The notes below the pieces were generated by a model. It worked only from the letters and a program-made list of their open reading frames with translations. It did not search any database and was not told the DNA's origin. From Corynebacterium kutscheri (GTDB lineage: Bacteria > Actinomycetota > Actinomycetes > Mycobacteriales > Mycobacteriaceae), in assembly GCF_000980835.1 (NCBI RefSeq), contig NZ_CP011312.1, forward strand, positions 2,170,001 to 2,234,000: a DNA stretch of 64,000 nucleotides, written 5' to 3'. Made by a program: the position numbers and the translations under genes. Positions 1 to 10,079 of the stretch are shown here, in pieces; within the stretch, counting starts at the first letter, position 1, and each line of letters starts with the position of its first letter.

Positions 1-1146
1 GCAGTCAGCACCACGATCTTCTCGTGATAATCCTAATGCGTTAGCCATATCTGGCCATGCCTGGCTAAGCTCATACTGCCAATAAGGCCAATCATGCACG
101 CCGGACGGACGAAATACTGATTTCACCTCAACGCCAGCATTTCTTGCTGAGTTAACAAAAGTTTGCGTAGTCATACGCGAAAGTACTTCGAGTCCTATGC
201 CTGCTGCGTTAGCAGCTCCACGAGCAACAGAGTTTGCCTCACCATAGTCATCACGGCCTGATCCAGCAGAAACATACACAGACATATTCTTCAATGCCTC
301 GATCCCTAGTTTAGGATCGTGATCAATCCATGACTGCGAACCAAAATCGCCCCACATGGCATTGGCATTATAACCACCTGCATCAGATTGAGCAGCAGCA
401 ATAGCCTGCGGCATGCCTATGCTCGTAGTATCCAAATATCCAGAGAAAGAACCAACGAATTTAAACAAACTCGGATGGTGTTCTGCAAGGTTGATTGCAG
501 CTGTTCCACCCATCGATAAGCCAAATATTGCTCGATCATCATTTGTCCGATAGCCGTTGCGCAGAACTGGAATGAGTTCGTCGATAAGGAAAGTTTCCCA
601 TTTGTAATTCTTACCATTATCAGGGCGTTGCCAATCGGCGTAAAAAGAAGATTCACCGCCGATAGGAAGGATGACATTAACATTCTTATCGGCAAATTGC
701 TGCTCGATATTTGTGTTAATAGTCCAACCGCTTTCTTTGTCAATGGCACGAAGACCATCCAAAGCCCATACGGCTGGGAAATTACGTTGTGGCGATGAAT
801 GCCAATCACGCGCTAGTAACATCTGTACTTGAATTGGCTCACCTGGCATTGCCGCAGAATTAATAAAGAGCGCAATACGACGGTCAGAGAGCCACTCAAC
901 ACGGTTCAGCGAAACTCCCGCTGGCAAACCAGCAATAGTTGGATACTCGGTACGTACCGGGCTACGTTGAATAGCCTCGTTATCAAGATAATCAGTCATA
1001 CCGCTTAAAATGCTTGAGCCAGAAGAGCCCTGAGCGGTAGAGGTGGCTGGGATAACTACGGCACCGAGTGCGATTGCGGTCGGTACAGCAGCGGCAGCAA
1101 GCCAGAGGGAACCACGCTTTTTAGAACGAGGTGCGGTGTCGCGCAT
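1..1146 (-). CDS. Trehalose corynomycolyltransferase (antigen 85/PS1 family), 3' end beyond the window
   Basis: Transfers corynomycolic acid from trehalose monocorynomycolate to arabinogalactan or a second trehalose, outside the membrane. The frame is open for 382 codons from the ATG at 1146 to the window edge. The N-terminus has a basic stretch (RSKKRG) and a hydrophobic alanine-rich signal peptide ending near TAQG. The alpha/beta-hydrolase nucleophile lies in GLSMGGTAA, and the substrate-pocket segment SSFYADW and the catalytic-His region GVHDWPYW are present. An AAGGAC ribosome site precedes the start. It is the first of two adjacent minus-strand mycolyltransferases. Family members of the Cop1/PS1 type continue into C-terminal LGFP repeats, but that part is outside the window, so Cop1 identity is unproven. 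Confidence 0.9.
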   Translation of the reverse strand, partial: MRDTAPRSKKRGSLWLAAAAVPTAIALGAVVIPATSTAQGSSGSSILSGMTDYLDNEAIQRSPVRTEYPTIAGLPAGVSLNRVEWLSDRRIALFINSAAMPGEPIQVQMLLARDWHSSPQRNFPAVWALDGLRAIDKESGWTINTNIEQQFADKNVNVILPIGGESSFYADWQRPDNGKNYKWETFLIDELIPVLRNGYRTNDDRAIFGLSMGGTAAINLAEHHPSLFKFVGSFSGYLDTTSIGMPQAIAAAQSDAGGYNANAMWGDFGSQSWIDHDPKLGIEALKNMSVYVSAGSGRDDYGEANSVARGAANAAGIGLEVLSRMTTQTFVNSARNAGVEVKSVFRPSGVHDWPYWQYELSQAWPDMANALGLSREDRGADC

Positions 1147-1444
1147 ACTTCAGTCCTTCATAAAAATGTTAAGTGTAAAAGAATATCCAAACAGCATCGA
1201 CCAACACTGCGTTTCCGAAGGTTCCCCTCCCCCGGAAAGAGTGCTATTTGCTTAAATATGTCAATTTTAGATTATGGCACTGCAATAAAAGCACGATAGA
1301 AATCCATATGTGGGTATCGATCTCCTCGTGAGTCAATGCATAGCTCCCTCAAGTTTAAGTACAACTTGAGACTTTTGGAAGAGACACACCGCAACAATAT
1401 GACTCAAATCTATCTTTAGTCACTCTATTTATCACTAAATAACA
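1147..1444. other. Intergenic region upstream of the first mycolyltransferase
   Basis: No convincing gene is seen here. It must contain the promoter of the mycolyltransferase that starts at 1146, but I cannot fix a -35/-10 pair. The terminator of the next gene lies at its far end. Confidence 0.4.
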
Positions 1445-1479
1445 AAAGGCCTAACCTTCTACATGAAGGTTAGGCCTTT
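1445..1479 (-). terminator. Rho-independent terminator of the second mycolyltransferase gene
   Basis: A perfect 15-bp stem (1445-1459 with 1465-1479) closes a 5-base loop and carries A/T runs on both sides. It sits 24 bases past the stop codon of the minus-strand gene. The arm includes GGCCTAACC, which looks a little like half a DtxR box, but the position and symmetry fit a terminator. Confidence 0.85.
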
Positions 1480-1502
1480 CAAGAATCAAATTATATCGTT
1501 TT

Positions 1503-2528
1503 TTACCAAGCGTTCATCACGTCAAGGATTCGACCACGCGACATATCTAGCTGGTAGTTAAATTGCAGCCAATTATGAATACCGGTGATTGGATAATTCA
1601 CAGTTGGGTGAACACCAGTCGCACGTGCCTTAACTTCCCATAAAACAGTGGTGTACCTAGAAATCCATTCAAGAATTGAACCAGTAATAATATCCTGTGG
1701 ACGATAGGAAGCTATGTCAGGACCAGCTGGCAAGCCATTACCGGCCGAGATATAAACGTCCGTATTACGCAAAGCAGCCATATTTAAGAAAGGGTCATTC
1801 TGGTAACGAACCGGATTAAAAATACTGCCATACATCGAATTGACGTTAAAGCCCCCGATTTCCCATAAAGCTATGCGAAGCAACGTCTGCATACCAGGGT
1901 GAGTCATAGTTAAATAACCGGAATAACTCAATGCTTGGCGGAACTGATCTGTGTGGCGAGCAGCCAAATTAAGAGCTGCAGTACCCCCCATAGACAATCC
2001 CGCAATAGAATTATTATTGCGTGCGACACCAAAGTTAGACTCCAAATAAGCTGGAAGTTCTGCGGTAAGGAATGTCTCCCACTTATAATTCACACTGTCA
2101 GAAGAATATGTTGCCGGTGCAATCCAATCGGCATAGAAAGAGCCTGCACCACCGACCGGCATAACTAAGGTGAGGTTATTATCCACGAACTTAGCCGGCG
2201 CATTAGTATCAACTGTCCACGCATTAGCATGCTCAGTTGCGCGCGCGCCATCAAGAAGGTACAAAGCAGCATTGCCACCGCGCTGTGCCGGTTGAATCTG
2301 GACGGTAATGTTTCGATTCATCGCTGATGAATAAACATCACAACGCTGAACCCAAAAACCAACTCCATCCCATTCGCATGCGCCAGTGGAGTCCGCCCGT
2401 AACCAATCGCGATTAGCGGCCTGAGCTATTCCGCCGCCTGCAACCATCAAGCCAGTAGCACACGCAAAAGCAGTGACTGTCGCGGCCACTTTCTTCGTCG
2501 CAGTCTTACACCGAGAAACGAAGGTCAT
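1503..2528 (-). CDS. Secreted trehalose corynomycolyltransferase
   Basis: A 341-residue antigen-85-type mycolyltransferase. The start is the ATG at 2528 because AAGGAG lies just upstream; a longer frame to 2570 has no such site. The signal peptide covers about residues 1-37 (hydrophobic core, GIAQA/AN cleavage). The serine nucleophile is about Ser179 in GLSMGG, SFYADW forms the active-site region near residue 130, and the C-terminal GIHNWLQFNY supplies the catalytic His. The length suits a protein without LGFP repeats (Cmt type). It is a paralogue of its downstream neighbour and both lie beside aftB, as fbp genes do in mycobacteria. The 238 bp upstream hold its own promoter. Confidence 0.93.
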   Translation of the reverse strand: MTFVSRCKTATKKVAATVTAFACATGLMVAGGGIAQAANRDWLRADSTGACEWDGVGFWVQRCDVYSSAMNRNITVQIQPAQRGGNAALYLLDGARATEHANAWTVDTNAPAKFVDNNLTLVMPVGGAGSFYADWIAPATYSSDSVNYKWETFLTAELPAYLESNFGVARNNNSIAGLSMGGTAALNLAARHTDQFRQALSYSGYLTMTHPGMQTLLRIALWEIGGFNVNSMYGSIFNPVRYQNDPFLNMAALRNTDVYISAGNGLPAGPDIASYRPQDIITGSILEWISRYTTVLWEVKARATGVHPTVNYPITGIHNWLQFNYQLDMSRGRILDVMNAW

Positions 2529-2766
2529 AATTCTCCTTGGTGATCTTTCACGGGCAGCAGATTTTTGCACCCAACATCGGTCACTAATTTATATCGGTTA
2601 GATAAACTTCAGCGTTACACACCGTAATATGAGAAGCTTCCAAACCAATTATCAGTTCAAAATCTGTCTTATTGTACCCATATTCCAGCAGAGATAACGA
2701 ATAAATAACAACTGAAATAATTTTCACATGCCCATGTCCATGCGTTTTCGCACTTAAAAGGTATTT

Positions 2767-4656
2767 TTAACGGGGTAGGTCCGTTTGAATATCCGGTCGC
2801 CAATAAATAGGTTTCACCGGATCCACTGGCAGAAGATCATAATAATCCCATGGATCATCACTGAATTCCAGGGTTCGACCGTCGCCTAATGCATATTTCA
2901 TATTATTCCAAAAACGGCCAGGCAACATCGGGGATCGATACACCTCAAAAAGACTTCGGAATTCATCGGTATATAGCACCCAACGCGCTACTTGGGCGTC
3001 ACGACGATCAATCCAAATCGGGATCGTATTCAAATCTACTGCTGAATCAGCTACCTGCCATTCCATCGGAAGCAACTTATCGTGCCCAATACGTCCGTCT
3101 TCAATTCTTGGTTGTCTAGCCGCTAACGGATTCGCTAAGCCCACAGAATCGACTACCCGCACATCAAGTGGCGCATTCATGCTTGTCATACCAAGATTAA
3201 GCATGGTCACTGTCATTGGCATTATTGCCAAATCTGTTGCCTCCGGAGTTCGCTGAGCAGGCTCCCACGAATATTTCAATGGATCTATCCCCACTAAAAT
3301 ATTAAGCATTTCACCAGCATTTTGCCCAAGACTTTCTTCCATAACTTCTTGCCAGTCTCCCATGGTAGGAGCAGTCAAAAAGTCTTCTGCAGTCATTGGA
3401 GGTGTGTCACGTTTAGATAGCTGTGTCCAAAATTCTCGTTCATCTACAATATTAAGCTCATCAGCAGATAAATCTTGTGGCAGATGATACGGATGCCCAC
3501 CCAAAACCGTAGTCACTGACCACCATACAGTACCTACAAACACCACTGATGCACCCCAAAAAGGCCATTTAAAACCTTCTTGATCACCACTAACGATTCC
3601 AACCACTGACACCGGAAGCAAAAGCGTAAATAATGGCAAAAGCAGCATCCGACCATGCATGAAATCGCCGCCAACCCTAATCACATATAACAAATGTAGG
3701 ATCGCGCATAACACCATGAAAATGATTGCGATGCTGGGACGTCGTAATGCACAACGATTTTTTATTGCCCCGCGTTTATTGGTAACAGTGCATAGCATAA
3801 GCGCACCAACAATAAGAGTAAGTGCTAAAGCCCAGTACAACGAATAAGGTGAAGTAAAATCTTCAACATATTTCCAACCGCTAGACCACTGTGATCCAGC
3901 AGCTGTTTTAGCAACTGCTGTATGCGGCACTAATAAACCGTAATAGCCCATCCGGAAAATTTCATAACCAAGTGGTAGCGGAAGCGCAACTATAAGAACA
4001 GTTATCATAGCTCGCCAACTCACAGCAGTAAGTAGCAAAATAATTCCTACTAAACCACCATAAAGTGCAAGTTCTGGGCGTACTAACCAAGAAAGGCCAG
4101 ACCAAAACGCCAACAAATAAAGCGGCCAATCAATGGGAAGCTGACGATGTCTTCTATTTGCTTGGGGTTTCCCATACGCCCATCGAATAAGCAATAACCA
4201 TTGGATAGCGATCCACAGCATCGCTAATCCCCATTCCAAACCAGAAGTCATGAAATCTCTAGCCGGTGGCAAGGCAATATAAACCAAACCGCCTAAAGGA
4301 ACCAAAAAAACAGTTTTCTCACGATAAAGCAACGCAGTCGCCCATGCCGCGATAAATAAAGCTGCAGTGGAAAAAATAATTGCCAACCAAAATGCAATAT
4401 ATTCTAATTTTGCATCGCTAAATAATGCCACCACATAAATGAGATACTGCCACAACGTCGATGTATTCGCTTCAACACGTTCACCTGCATTAAATACTGG
4501 CCCATTACCAGCTAAAAGATTTCTTACAGTTCGTAAAACGATGAGCCCATCATCACTCATCCATTGTCGCTGCCATGCTCCATAAAAACCAAGGATCGCC
4601 ACTATAACCGCAGAGAAAAAGGCGGTTCCGGCGGTCATACGTGGGCGATACTCCAT
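2767..4656 (-). CDS. aftB: Arabinofuranosyltransferase AftB
   Basis: A polytopic GT-C glycosyltransferase of about 629 residues that uses decaprenyl-phospho-arabinose to add terminal beta-1,2-arabinofuranose to arabinan, outside the membrane. About ten hydrophobic helices fill the first two thirds and a soluble extracytoplasmic domain follows. The GT-C aspartate motif in the first loop reads WMSDDGLIV. The length matches mycobacterial AftB. I chose the ATG at 4656; the frame runs on to a GTG at 4701, so the start is uncertain. Neighbours are mycolyltransferases on one side and the ubiA/glfT2 cluster on the other, the order seen around Rv3805c. Confidence 0.88.
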   Translation of the reverse strand: MEYRPRMTAGTAFFSAVIVAILGFYGAWQRQWMSDDGLIVLRTVRNLLAGNGPVFNAGERVEANTSTLWQYLIYVVALFSDAKLEYIAFWLAIIFSTAALFIAAWATALLYREKTVFLVPLGGLVYIALPPARDFMTSGLEWGLAMLWIAIQWLLLIRWAYGKPQANRRHRQLPIDWPLYLLAFWSGLSWLVRPELALYGGLVGIILLLTAVSWRAMITVLIVALPLPLGYEIFRMGYYGLLVPHTAVAKTAAGSQWSSGWKYVEDFTSPYSLYWALALTLIVGALMLCTVTNKRGAIKNRCALRRPSIAIIFMVLCAILHLLYVIRVGGDFMHGRMLLLPLFTLLLPVSVVGIVSGDQEGFKWPFWGASVVFVGTVWWSVTTVLGGHPYHLPQDLSADELNIVDEREFWTQLSKRDTPPMTAEDFLTAPTMGDWQEVMEESLGQNAGEMLNILVGIDPLKYSWEPAQRTPEATDLAIMPMTVTMLNLGMTSMNAPLDVRVVDSVGLANPLAARQPRIEDGRIGHDKLLPMEWQVADSAVDLNTIPIWIDRRDAQVARWVLYTDEFRSLFEVYRSPMLPGRFWNNMKYALGDGRTLEFSDDPWDYYDLLPVDPVKPIYWRPDIQTDLPR

Positions 4657-4900
4657 GTCTTTGCATGCTATCACCGCTAGTGCCCACAGGTTAAAAGTCA
4701 CACCAGCAACAATGGATTAATTAATGAAAAATCATCGGCACAACGATTACCCTCTCAATAAAAACATTTACCCCCATAATTTCACCCCTACAAATAATTT
4801 TTATGCTTTCTTGTCACTATTTACCCCTTTTTTCCGTCTAACTCTAGTGAAGCCAACTTTTACTTCACGAATTATCAGCTCCCTTAGACAAGGAAAAACC

Positions 4901-5701
4901 ATGAGTACACTCATCACACAACAGACTTGCTTCGCTCACTGTGACCCTTCTGAACCAGATATTTATGAACGACAAGTAAAACGTAATAAATCTGACCTAG
5001 ATTTTTGGATCTGGATTGTTCATCAAACCAATTCATTATCTACAAACAAACAGGTTTGTCTTCTCATTGAACAATCTGGCGCAACTCCTACGCAATGCCG
5101 CAAAGCAATACGTACCGTTGCATTTCTTGACCAAGTGCCTAATTTTAAAGAGTATGCTCTCAAATCAGGTTTTTTCGACTTTGCTCGTTTGAGCAGCATG
5201 GAAGAAGCCACTCGTCACCTTTCACCCGAACAAATCACTGCTCTTGATGAAGTGTTGATCGAAAAATATACCCCAAAAACGCAGCGCGAAATTCTTCCTA
5301 ATTACCGCCATATCCGAGAAAATATACGAAAAGAAACATCTGCACCAGCACAACCACTGACTAAGCCACAAAATCCAGAACCGGAAAAAGTATCTTTTAC
5401 TCCTTCGCCGGGAGTGCATATCATTCCACTACATATTGGACAAGCAGCTATTGTGTTTGTTGGATCACGTGCAACTGTATCTACTATGTATTCTGCAGCA
5501 AAACAATACCGAGCCGATTACAACGATACAGAAGCTTTCTTTCGAATCTTTAATAAAGGCCTAGCCATAATCCAACAAGAAGCTGAAATGAAAGAAAGAA
5601 TCAAAAAGATCTATACCCAAGTCACGCAGCCTAAAAATAATTCATCGAAGTTATCTCATCGACGAACAAAAAATCATTCTCGACGAGCCAAAAGGAAATA
5701 A
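4901..5701 (+). CDS. DUF222-like protein without a recognisable HNH nuclease domain
   Basis: A 266-residue protein starting at the ATG at 4901, which has AAGGAAAA just upstream. The frame extends back to 4724 but that part looks non-coding. Residues about 60-145 (LSTNKQ, FFDFARL, EVLIEKYTPKTQREILPN) resemble the N-terminal helical domain of corynebacterial DUF222/HNH proteins. The C-terminal half lacks an HNH motif and ends in a Lys/Arg-rich tail. It lies divergently between aftB and ubiA, breaking an otherwise envelope-only block. The family assignment is by eye and moderate; it could be a diverged or shortened copy of an HNH-endonuclease-like gene. Confidence 0.6.
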   Translation: MSTLITQQTCFAHCDPSEPDIYERQVKRNKSDLDFWIWIVHQTNSLSTNKQVCLLIEQSGATPTQCRKAIRTVAFLDQVPNFKEYALKSGFFDFARLSSMEEATRHLSPEQITALDEVLIEKYTPKTQREILPNYRHIRENIRKETSAPAQPLTKPQNPEPEKVSFTPSPGVHIIPLHIGQAAIVFVGSRATVSTMYSAAKQYRADYNDTEAFFRIFNKGLAIIQQEAEMKERIKKIYTQVTQPKNNSSKLSHRRTKNHSRRAKRK

Positions 5702-5705
5702 AAAA

Positions 5706-5732
5706 AGCGTCCGTATTAACAAAACGGACGCT
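5706..5732. terminator. Bidirectional terminator between the DUF222-like gene and ubiA
   Basis: A 9-bp perfect stem (AGCGTCCGT with ACGGACGCT) has a 9-base loop and A-rich flanks. It lies between two convergent genes, 5 bases after one stop and 29 before the other. Confidence 0.8.
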
Positions 5733-5760
5733 AAAACCTCTCACACAATGAGACTAGAAG

Positions 5761-6732
5761 CTAATTGATATAGGCCGCCATAACAACACACGCAATCCAT
5801 GCCAATGCAAGAATTTGCAATGTACGATCCGATAGTGCCAGTTCGTCTGGAGCTCCACCATTACCTCGATCAATATCTGCAGCAAAGCGAAGTATCGCCA
5901 CGGTGAAAGGAATAATCGATATTTGATACCACATAGCAGCTGCACCCATCATGCCACCAGCCATTTCAAAGCCCCATAAGGAGTAAACAATAACAACAGC
6001 AGTAGCAGAAAGTGTCCATACAAAACGCAAATAGGTAGCGGTATAGCCCTCAAGAGATTTTCTAATCTTTGCACCCGATTCTGTAGCCAATAGGATCTCG
6101 GCATATCGTTTTCCAGAAGCCATAAAAAGCGAACCAAATGCAGCTGTCATTAAGAACCACTGTGACAACTCAATTCCAGCTGCAACACCACCAGCCATGG
6201 TACGCAGCATAAAACCAGAACTCACAAGAGCAATATCAATAACTGGTTGATGCTTCCAACCAAAGCAATATCCTAATTGCAACACAATGTAAACAACCAT
6301 GACAATTGCAAGTCCATGACCAGCTGTTGCAATGTAGCTCAACGCCACGGATGCAACAATGAGAACTACTGCCATAACGTACGCAATTTTCGCTGGCAAG
6401 ATTCCCGATGCAATCGGACGGTACCGCTTTGTTGGGTGAAGTCGATCCGCCTCAACATCTTGTGCATCATTGATGAGATAAATCGCAGATGCTGCCAAAC
6501 AGAAAACCACGAATGCCACAAAAATATCGAATAACGTCCGTGGGTCAAAGAGCACATCAGCACCAGCCGCCAATGGAGCTGCCAGTACTAAAACATTTTT
6601 GACCCATTGCTTTGGCCGTAATGCTTTGATCATCGCATCAGCAATATTTGCTGGTGGATGATGCTTCTTCGTATCTTCGATGCCTTGAGTATGCGGCTCC
6701 GATCCAATGAAACCTTTCGGAGATTCGCTCAC
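5761..6732 (-). CDS. ubiA: Decaprenyl-phosphate phosphoribosyltransferase (UbiA family)
   Basis: An integral membrane prenyltransferase of 323 residues making decaprenylphosphoryl-5-phosphoribose, the first committed step to the arabinose donor DPA. The UbiA signature NDAQDVEADRLHPTKRYRP sits near residues 88-106 and the protein has about eight to nine membrane helices. The start codon is GTG at 6732 and overlaps the TGA of the PAP2 gene as GTGA, so translation is probably coupled. The order glfT2-PAP2-ubiA equals Rv3808c-Rv3807c-Rv3806c, which is why I prefer this function over menaquinone-type UbiA enzymes. Confidence 0.92.
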   Translation of the reverse strand: MSESPKGFIGSEPHTQGIEDTKKHHPPANIADAMIKALRPKQWVKNVLVLAAPLAAGADVLFDPRTLFDIFVAFVVFCLAASAIYLINDAQDVEADRLHPTKRYRPIASGILPAKIAYVMAVVLIVASVALSYIATAGHGLAIVMVVYIVLQLGYCFGWKHQPVIDIALVSSGFMLRTMAGGVAAGIELSQWFLMTAAFGSLFMASGKRYAEILLATESGAKIRKSLEGYTATYLRFVWTLSATAVVIVYSLWGFEMAGGMMGAAAMWYQISIIPFTVAILRFAADIDRGNGGAPDELALSDRTLQILALAWIACVVMAAYIN

Positions 6733-7250
6733 ACGTTTTCCTTTCCAATACGAGCCACGGCCTCAGTTGTAACCGTGCCTACCAATGCACCGACAAGTAC
6801 ATCCGTGGGGTAGTGCACTCCGAGAATCATACGCGAGATCATCATGACAGGTATGCCCACTAGTGGTAAGGGACTACGAGTAAGCTTTGCCAAATATACA
6901 AGGCTTGCTGCAGTAGACGTCGAATGTGAACTAGGAAAACTCAATTTACTCGGAGTAGCTACCCCTACATGAATTCGTGAATCCGATGGTCGATTCCGAC
7001 GAACAATGCGTTTAATTACTACACTGGCCGCATGGCTAATTAATGCAGCTATCCCCAATCGCAGCCAGGATACGCGTCTTTTTTTATCCAGCAGAATTCC
7101 TAATGTGCTCATCCCAAACCATCCCAGCGCATGTTCACCAAAATGACTTAGGCCACGAGCTATAGCAAAAATGTTTTTATTAGTTCCAATGAATTTTTGA
7201 ATCTGGACCAAAGCATCCGCTTCCCGTGCATCTGTAGGGAAATTAGGCAT
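6729..7250 (-). CDS. PAP2-family phosphatase, likely DPPR phosphatase (Rv3807c type)
   Basis: A 173-residue membrane phosphatase. The PAP2 motifs are complete: KRIVRRNRPSD, the central PSSHST and SRMILGVHYPTDVLVGAL. By family and position it probably removes the 5-phosphate from decaprenylphosphoryl-phosphoribose before epimerisation to DPA. I chose the ATG at 7250 (MPNFPTD), 8 bp inside the end of glfT2; the longer frame would run antiparallel in logic to the glfT2 C-terminus and is unlikely. Overlaps on both sides make it the middle gene of a tight three-gene transcription unit. Confidence 0.85.
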   Translation of the reverse strand: MPNFPTDAREADALVQIQKFIGTNKNIFAIARGLSHFGEHALGWFGMSTLGILLDKKRRVSWLRLGIAALISHAASVVIKRIVRRNRPSDSRIHVGVATPSKLSFPSSHSTSTAASLVYLAKLTRSPLPLVGIPVMMISRMILGVHYPTDVLVGALVGTVTTEAVARIGKENV

Positions 7251-9222
7251 TGTAAATCTTGCTCCATTCTTCACGGCTGACCAATTTAGGTTGTGCCGCA
7301 CGATAAGCAGAACGCAAATCGTCAAAACGCTCTTTCACTTGTTTTTGAAGCTCACGCGACTCACTAAATAAGGCCTTTGCTTTTTCCACATCGCGTTTAC
7401 GATAAACAACACCTCGGCCATCGGCGGTAGTAACAGTTGCGCCATCGAGGCGAGAAAGACTAAACCATCGTGCTTCAATGGGCGCTAAATTAGCCTGTGG
7501 TGTCTCATGGTGCTTCTTATCTTCCTTAGCTAAGGAATGTTTTAAACCTTTTGCCAACCACATAGCTTTTTTAATCGGTGCTAAACGCCCACCGATATCA
7601 CGAATCGGAACGCCTGGTATACCAGTAGGTTTTGGTAGCCCACTTGCCGAAGGAAGAACCACCGCATCTGGATAGTTCTTTCGAATTTCAGCTATTCGTG
7701 GTAACGAACTTTCTAGGATCTCAAAAAGATGATCCGGGCCAGCAAGGAAATCTTTCATTGCCTCATTTTGAATTGCCACAGTGGAATATTCTAAACATAA
7801 CAAGTGCTTAAACGTAGCTTTTTGCATGCTCCGGATGATTCCATCAACTGAACCATCATGATGAATAGCGGCCACAATCAATCGATTTCGCAAATGGAAA
7901 TATGCCTGCCAGTCAATGGCATCATCTTTGTCAGACCATGCCATATGCCAAATTGCGATACCCGGCCAGGTCGCGGTTGGGAATCCATTCTCTCCGGCAC
8001 GCAAACCATATTCAGCATCATCCCACTTAATGAATAACGGCAACGGCTGTCCGATAGTCTCTGCAACAACACGCGGAATCATACACATCCACCAACCGTT
8101 GAAATCGACATCAATTCGTCGATGTAGATCCACTGAATCTGTGATAGCTCCTGGAGCAACAATCGCCCCAGGAATGCCTCTTTTACCTAGTGGCAAGGCA
8201 GCAAAATCATGGTCATAGTGCACATGTGGTGCTGATGTCCACATAAAATCATGACGGCCAACAACCTCCCCCATGGAGTGCAAATGACTGCGCTCTTGGA
8301 GATTTAACATCTGTCCACCCACTAGAATTGGGGTTTTAGCAAAGCGAGCTACTTGTAGCGCACGCAAAATTGAATCAGGCTCGATGACAATATCATCATC
8401 CATGTACAAAATATATGGACTCTTTTTAGCACCAGCTTTTCCGGTGCCATCAACTCCACCTAGAGCCTCAAACATAATTCGTGAATAGCCTCCGGAACCG
8501 CCAAGATTTCCTTGGCGGAATTCAAAGAACCGATCCCCAAAATGCTTAACAGCAGCATCATAGCCTTGTTCATCTGCCGGATGTTTTGTACCTTGATCTG
8601 GCAATATCACAGTATCAATAACTGCGTCTACTTCTGGGTCAAGTGCTAATGCTTCTAAGGCTGCTACAGCATCTGTGGGACGGTTAAAAGTGGGAATACC
8701 CACGGTTACCCGCGGTTCAAAAGGACCAATCTCACTACCATCTGGAAGAATTTGAGGTCCAGCAGCAACAGGTGAATACCAACCTGCTTCAGTAATGATT
8801 GAATCGGTTTCGGCTGTAACGTCAAACCACAGCCAGCCGCCATCTTCAAAGGGTTGAAGCGATAACTCAAATTCAACTACCGTATCTGATACAACTTCAC
8901 CTTCAACCGCAATGCGTGCGCCATCAATTTTTGATCTATACACATCAATACGTGCTGTACCTTGAACAGCAACTTTAAGAATAACAGAATCAAGCTGTGA
9001 CCAACGACGCCAGTAGCTCGCAGGAAAAGCATTAAAGTAGGTTAAAAAGCTCAGCTCATTACCGGCGTTAATAGCAATACTTGTGCGGTTATCCCAGCTT
9101 GCGCGAGAGCTATTGTGCTCCGATTCGATCAGATACAGCATCCTAACGTCGTAGGGTTCACCGGCTTTGGGCAGTAACAATCGCTGTAACCGCTCGACTG
9201 ATTTGCTCTGTTGAGCGCTCAT
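7243..9222 (-). CDS. glfT2: Galactofuranosyltransferase GlfT2
   Basis: A 659-residue processive GT-A/GT2 enzyme that polymerises galactan with alternating beta-1,5 and beta-1,6 Galf on the cytoplasmic face. The N-terminal beta-rich domain is followed by the GT domain starting near VTVGIPTFNRP (about 173). The metal-binding DDD is at 275-277 (YMDDDIVIEPD), the catalytic-base pair at 401-402 (KWDDAEYG) and a further metal ligand His at about 426 (AIWHMAW). The C-terminal helical region is typical. The length matches mycobacterial GlfT2. It is the first gene of the glfT2-PAP2-ubiA unit. Confidence 0.96.
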   Translation of the reverse strand: MSAQQSKSVERLQRLLLPKAGEPYDVRMLYLIESEHNSSRASWDNRTSIAINAGNELSFLTYFNAFPASYWRRWSQLDSVILKVAVQGTARIDVYRSKIDGARIAVEGEVVSDTVVEFELSLQPFEDGGWLWFDVTAETDSIITEAGWYSPVAAGPQILPDGSEIGPFEPRVTVGIPTFNRPTDAVAALEALALDPEVDAVIDTVILPDQGTKHPADEQGYDAAVKHFGDRFFEFRQGNLGGSGGYSRIMFEALGGVDGTGKAGAKKSPYILYMDDDIVIEPDSILRALQVARFAKTPILVGGQMLNLQERSHLHSMGEVVGRHDFMWTSAPHVHYDHDFAALPLGKRGIPGAIVAPGAITDSVDLHRRIDVDFNGWWMCMIPRVVAETIGQPLPLFIKWDDAEYGLRAGENGFPTATWPGIAIWHMAWSDKDDAIDWQAYFHLRNRLIVAAIHHDGSVDGIIRSMQKATFKHLLCLEYSTVAIQNEAMKDFLAGPDHLFEILESSLPRIAEIRKNYPDAVVLPSASGLPKPTGIPGVPIRDIGGRLAPIKKAMWLAKGLKHSLAKEDKKHHETPQANLAPIEARWFSLSRLDGATVTTADGRGVVYRKRDVEKAKALFSESRELQKQVKERFDDLRSAYRAAQPKLVSREEWSKIYNA

Positions 9223-9407
9223 TCACGCACGCCTTTCTACTCATTTTTGCCCTATGGTTTTAAGGCAGACATCGTCTCTTAGCGTAGCGCGAATTCTTAA
9301 TCTGCTTCATAAGCGACGCACATGCCACCATGAACACCTATGAAAATAGCGCACCATAAACATTCTGATGCGCCTAATTTCTTACTATTTAATTCATAAA
9401 TAGCTTT

Positions 9408-10079
9408 TTATTGCTGTTCAACATTAATCATGTCAAGAGCAGACTCTGCAAGCATAATTTGTTCAGATCCGCCTGCAACAGTAACCGCGGCCATACCAGA
9501 GAAAGGGGCTGCTTGAACTTGAACTACCGTCCCAGGAGTTATGCCAGATTTTGCAAGATAACGTAGTAATTCAGGGTCAGAATCACTAATTCTGACTATC
9601 TTTACGTTTTCACCTTTAGCTGCTTGTCCTAAGTGATAAACAGAAATCGCTTCTACTTTACCTTCTGCGGTAGGAATCGGGTCTCCATGCGGGTCAGCAA
9701 CAGGGAAACCCATTAATTTTTCAATGCGTTCAAGAAACATATCAGAAACTGCATGTTCTAACTGTTCAGCTTCCGCATGTACTTCATCCCAGCTATAGTG
9801 CAGATTTTCACTCAGGAACGTTTCAAGCAATCGGTGCCGTCGTATCATCTGTACAGCAAGCTGAGAGCCTTTTTTAGTTAATGAGACCCCAGAGTATGGT
9901 ACATGCTCAACAAAACCCTGCAGACTGAGCTTTTTAATTGCTTCGCTTGCGGTGGATTTCTTTTCCCCCATTTTCTCCGCAATATCCATAAGCCCAACGA
10001 GTTCAGCACCTCGTTCTTGCATATCCCAAATCACCTTAAGATAATCTTGGGTTTTCTCTGGAAGCTCATTGACGTGCAT
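9408..10079 (-). CDS. mntR: DtxR-family manganese-responsive regulator MntR
   Basis: A 223-residue metalloregulator. The winged helix occupies residues 1-70, the dimerisation/metal domain about 70-145 (RRHRLLETFL, HAEAEQLEHAVSD, FPVADPHGDPIP, with Glu/His/Asp ligands) and a C-terminal SH3-like FeoA domain about 150-220. It ends the mnt operon and its start overlaps the preceding permease gene by 14 bp. In C. diphtheriae the DtxR-like MntR represses the mntABCD operon it lies with when Mn is high; the same arrangement here supports MntR rather than DtxR itself. Autorepression through the mntA promoter is an inference. Confidence 0.85.
   Translation of the reverse strand: MHVNELPEKTQDYLKVIWDMQERGAELVGLMDIAEKMGEKKSTASEAIKKLSLQGFVEHVPYSGVSLTKKGSQLAVQMIRRHRLLETFLSENLHYSWDEVHAEAEQLEHAVSDMFLERIEKLMGFPVADPHGDPIPTAEGKVEAISVYHLGQAAKGENVKIVRISDSDPELLRYLAKSGITPGTVVQVQAAPFSGMAAVTVAGGSEQIMLAESALDMINVEQQ

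Noticed and set aside
1445..1479. GGCCTAACC-containing palindrome as an iron-regulator site
   Set aside because: Its 15-bp perfect stem, short loop and place after a stop codon fit a terminator better.
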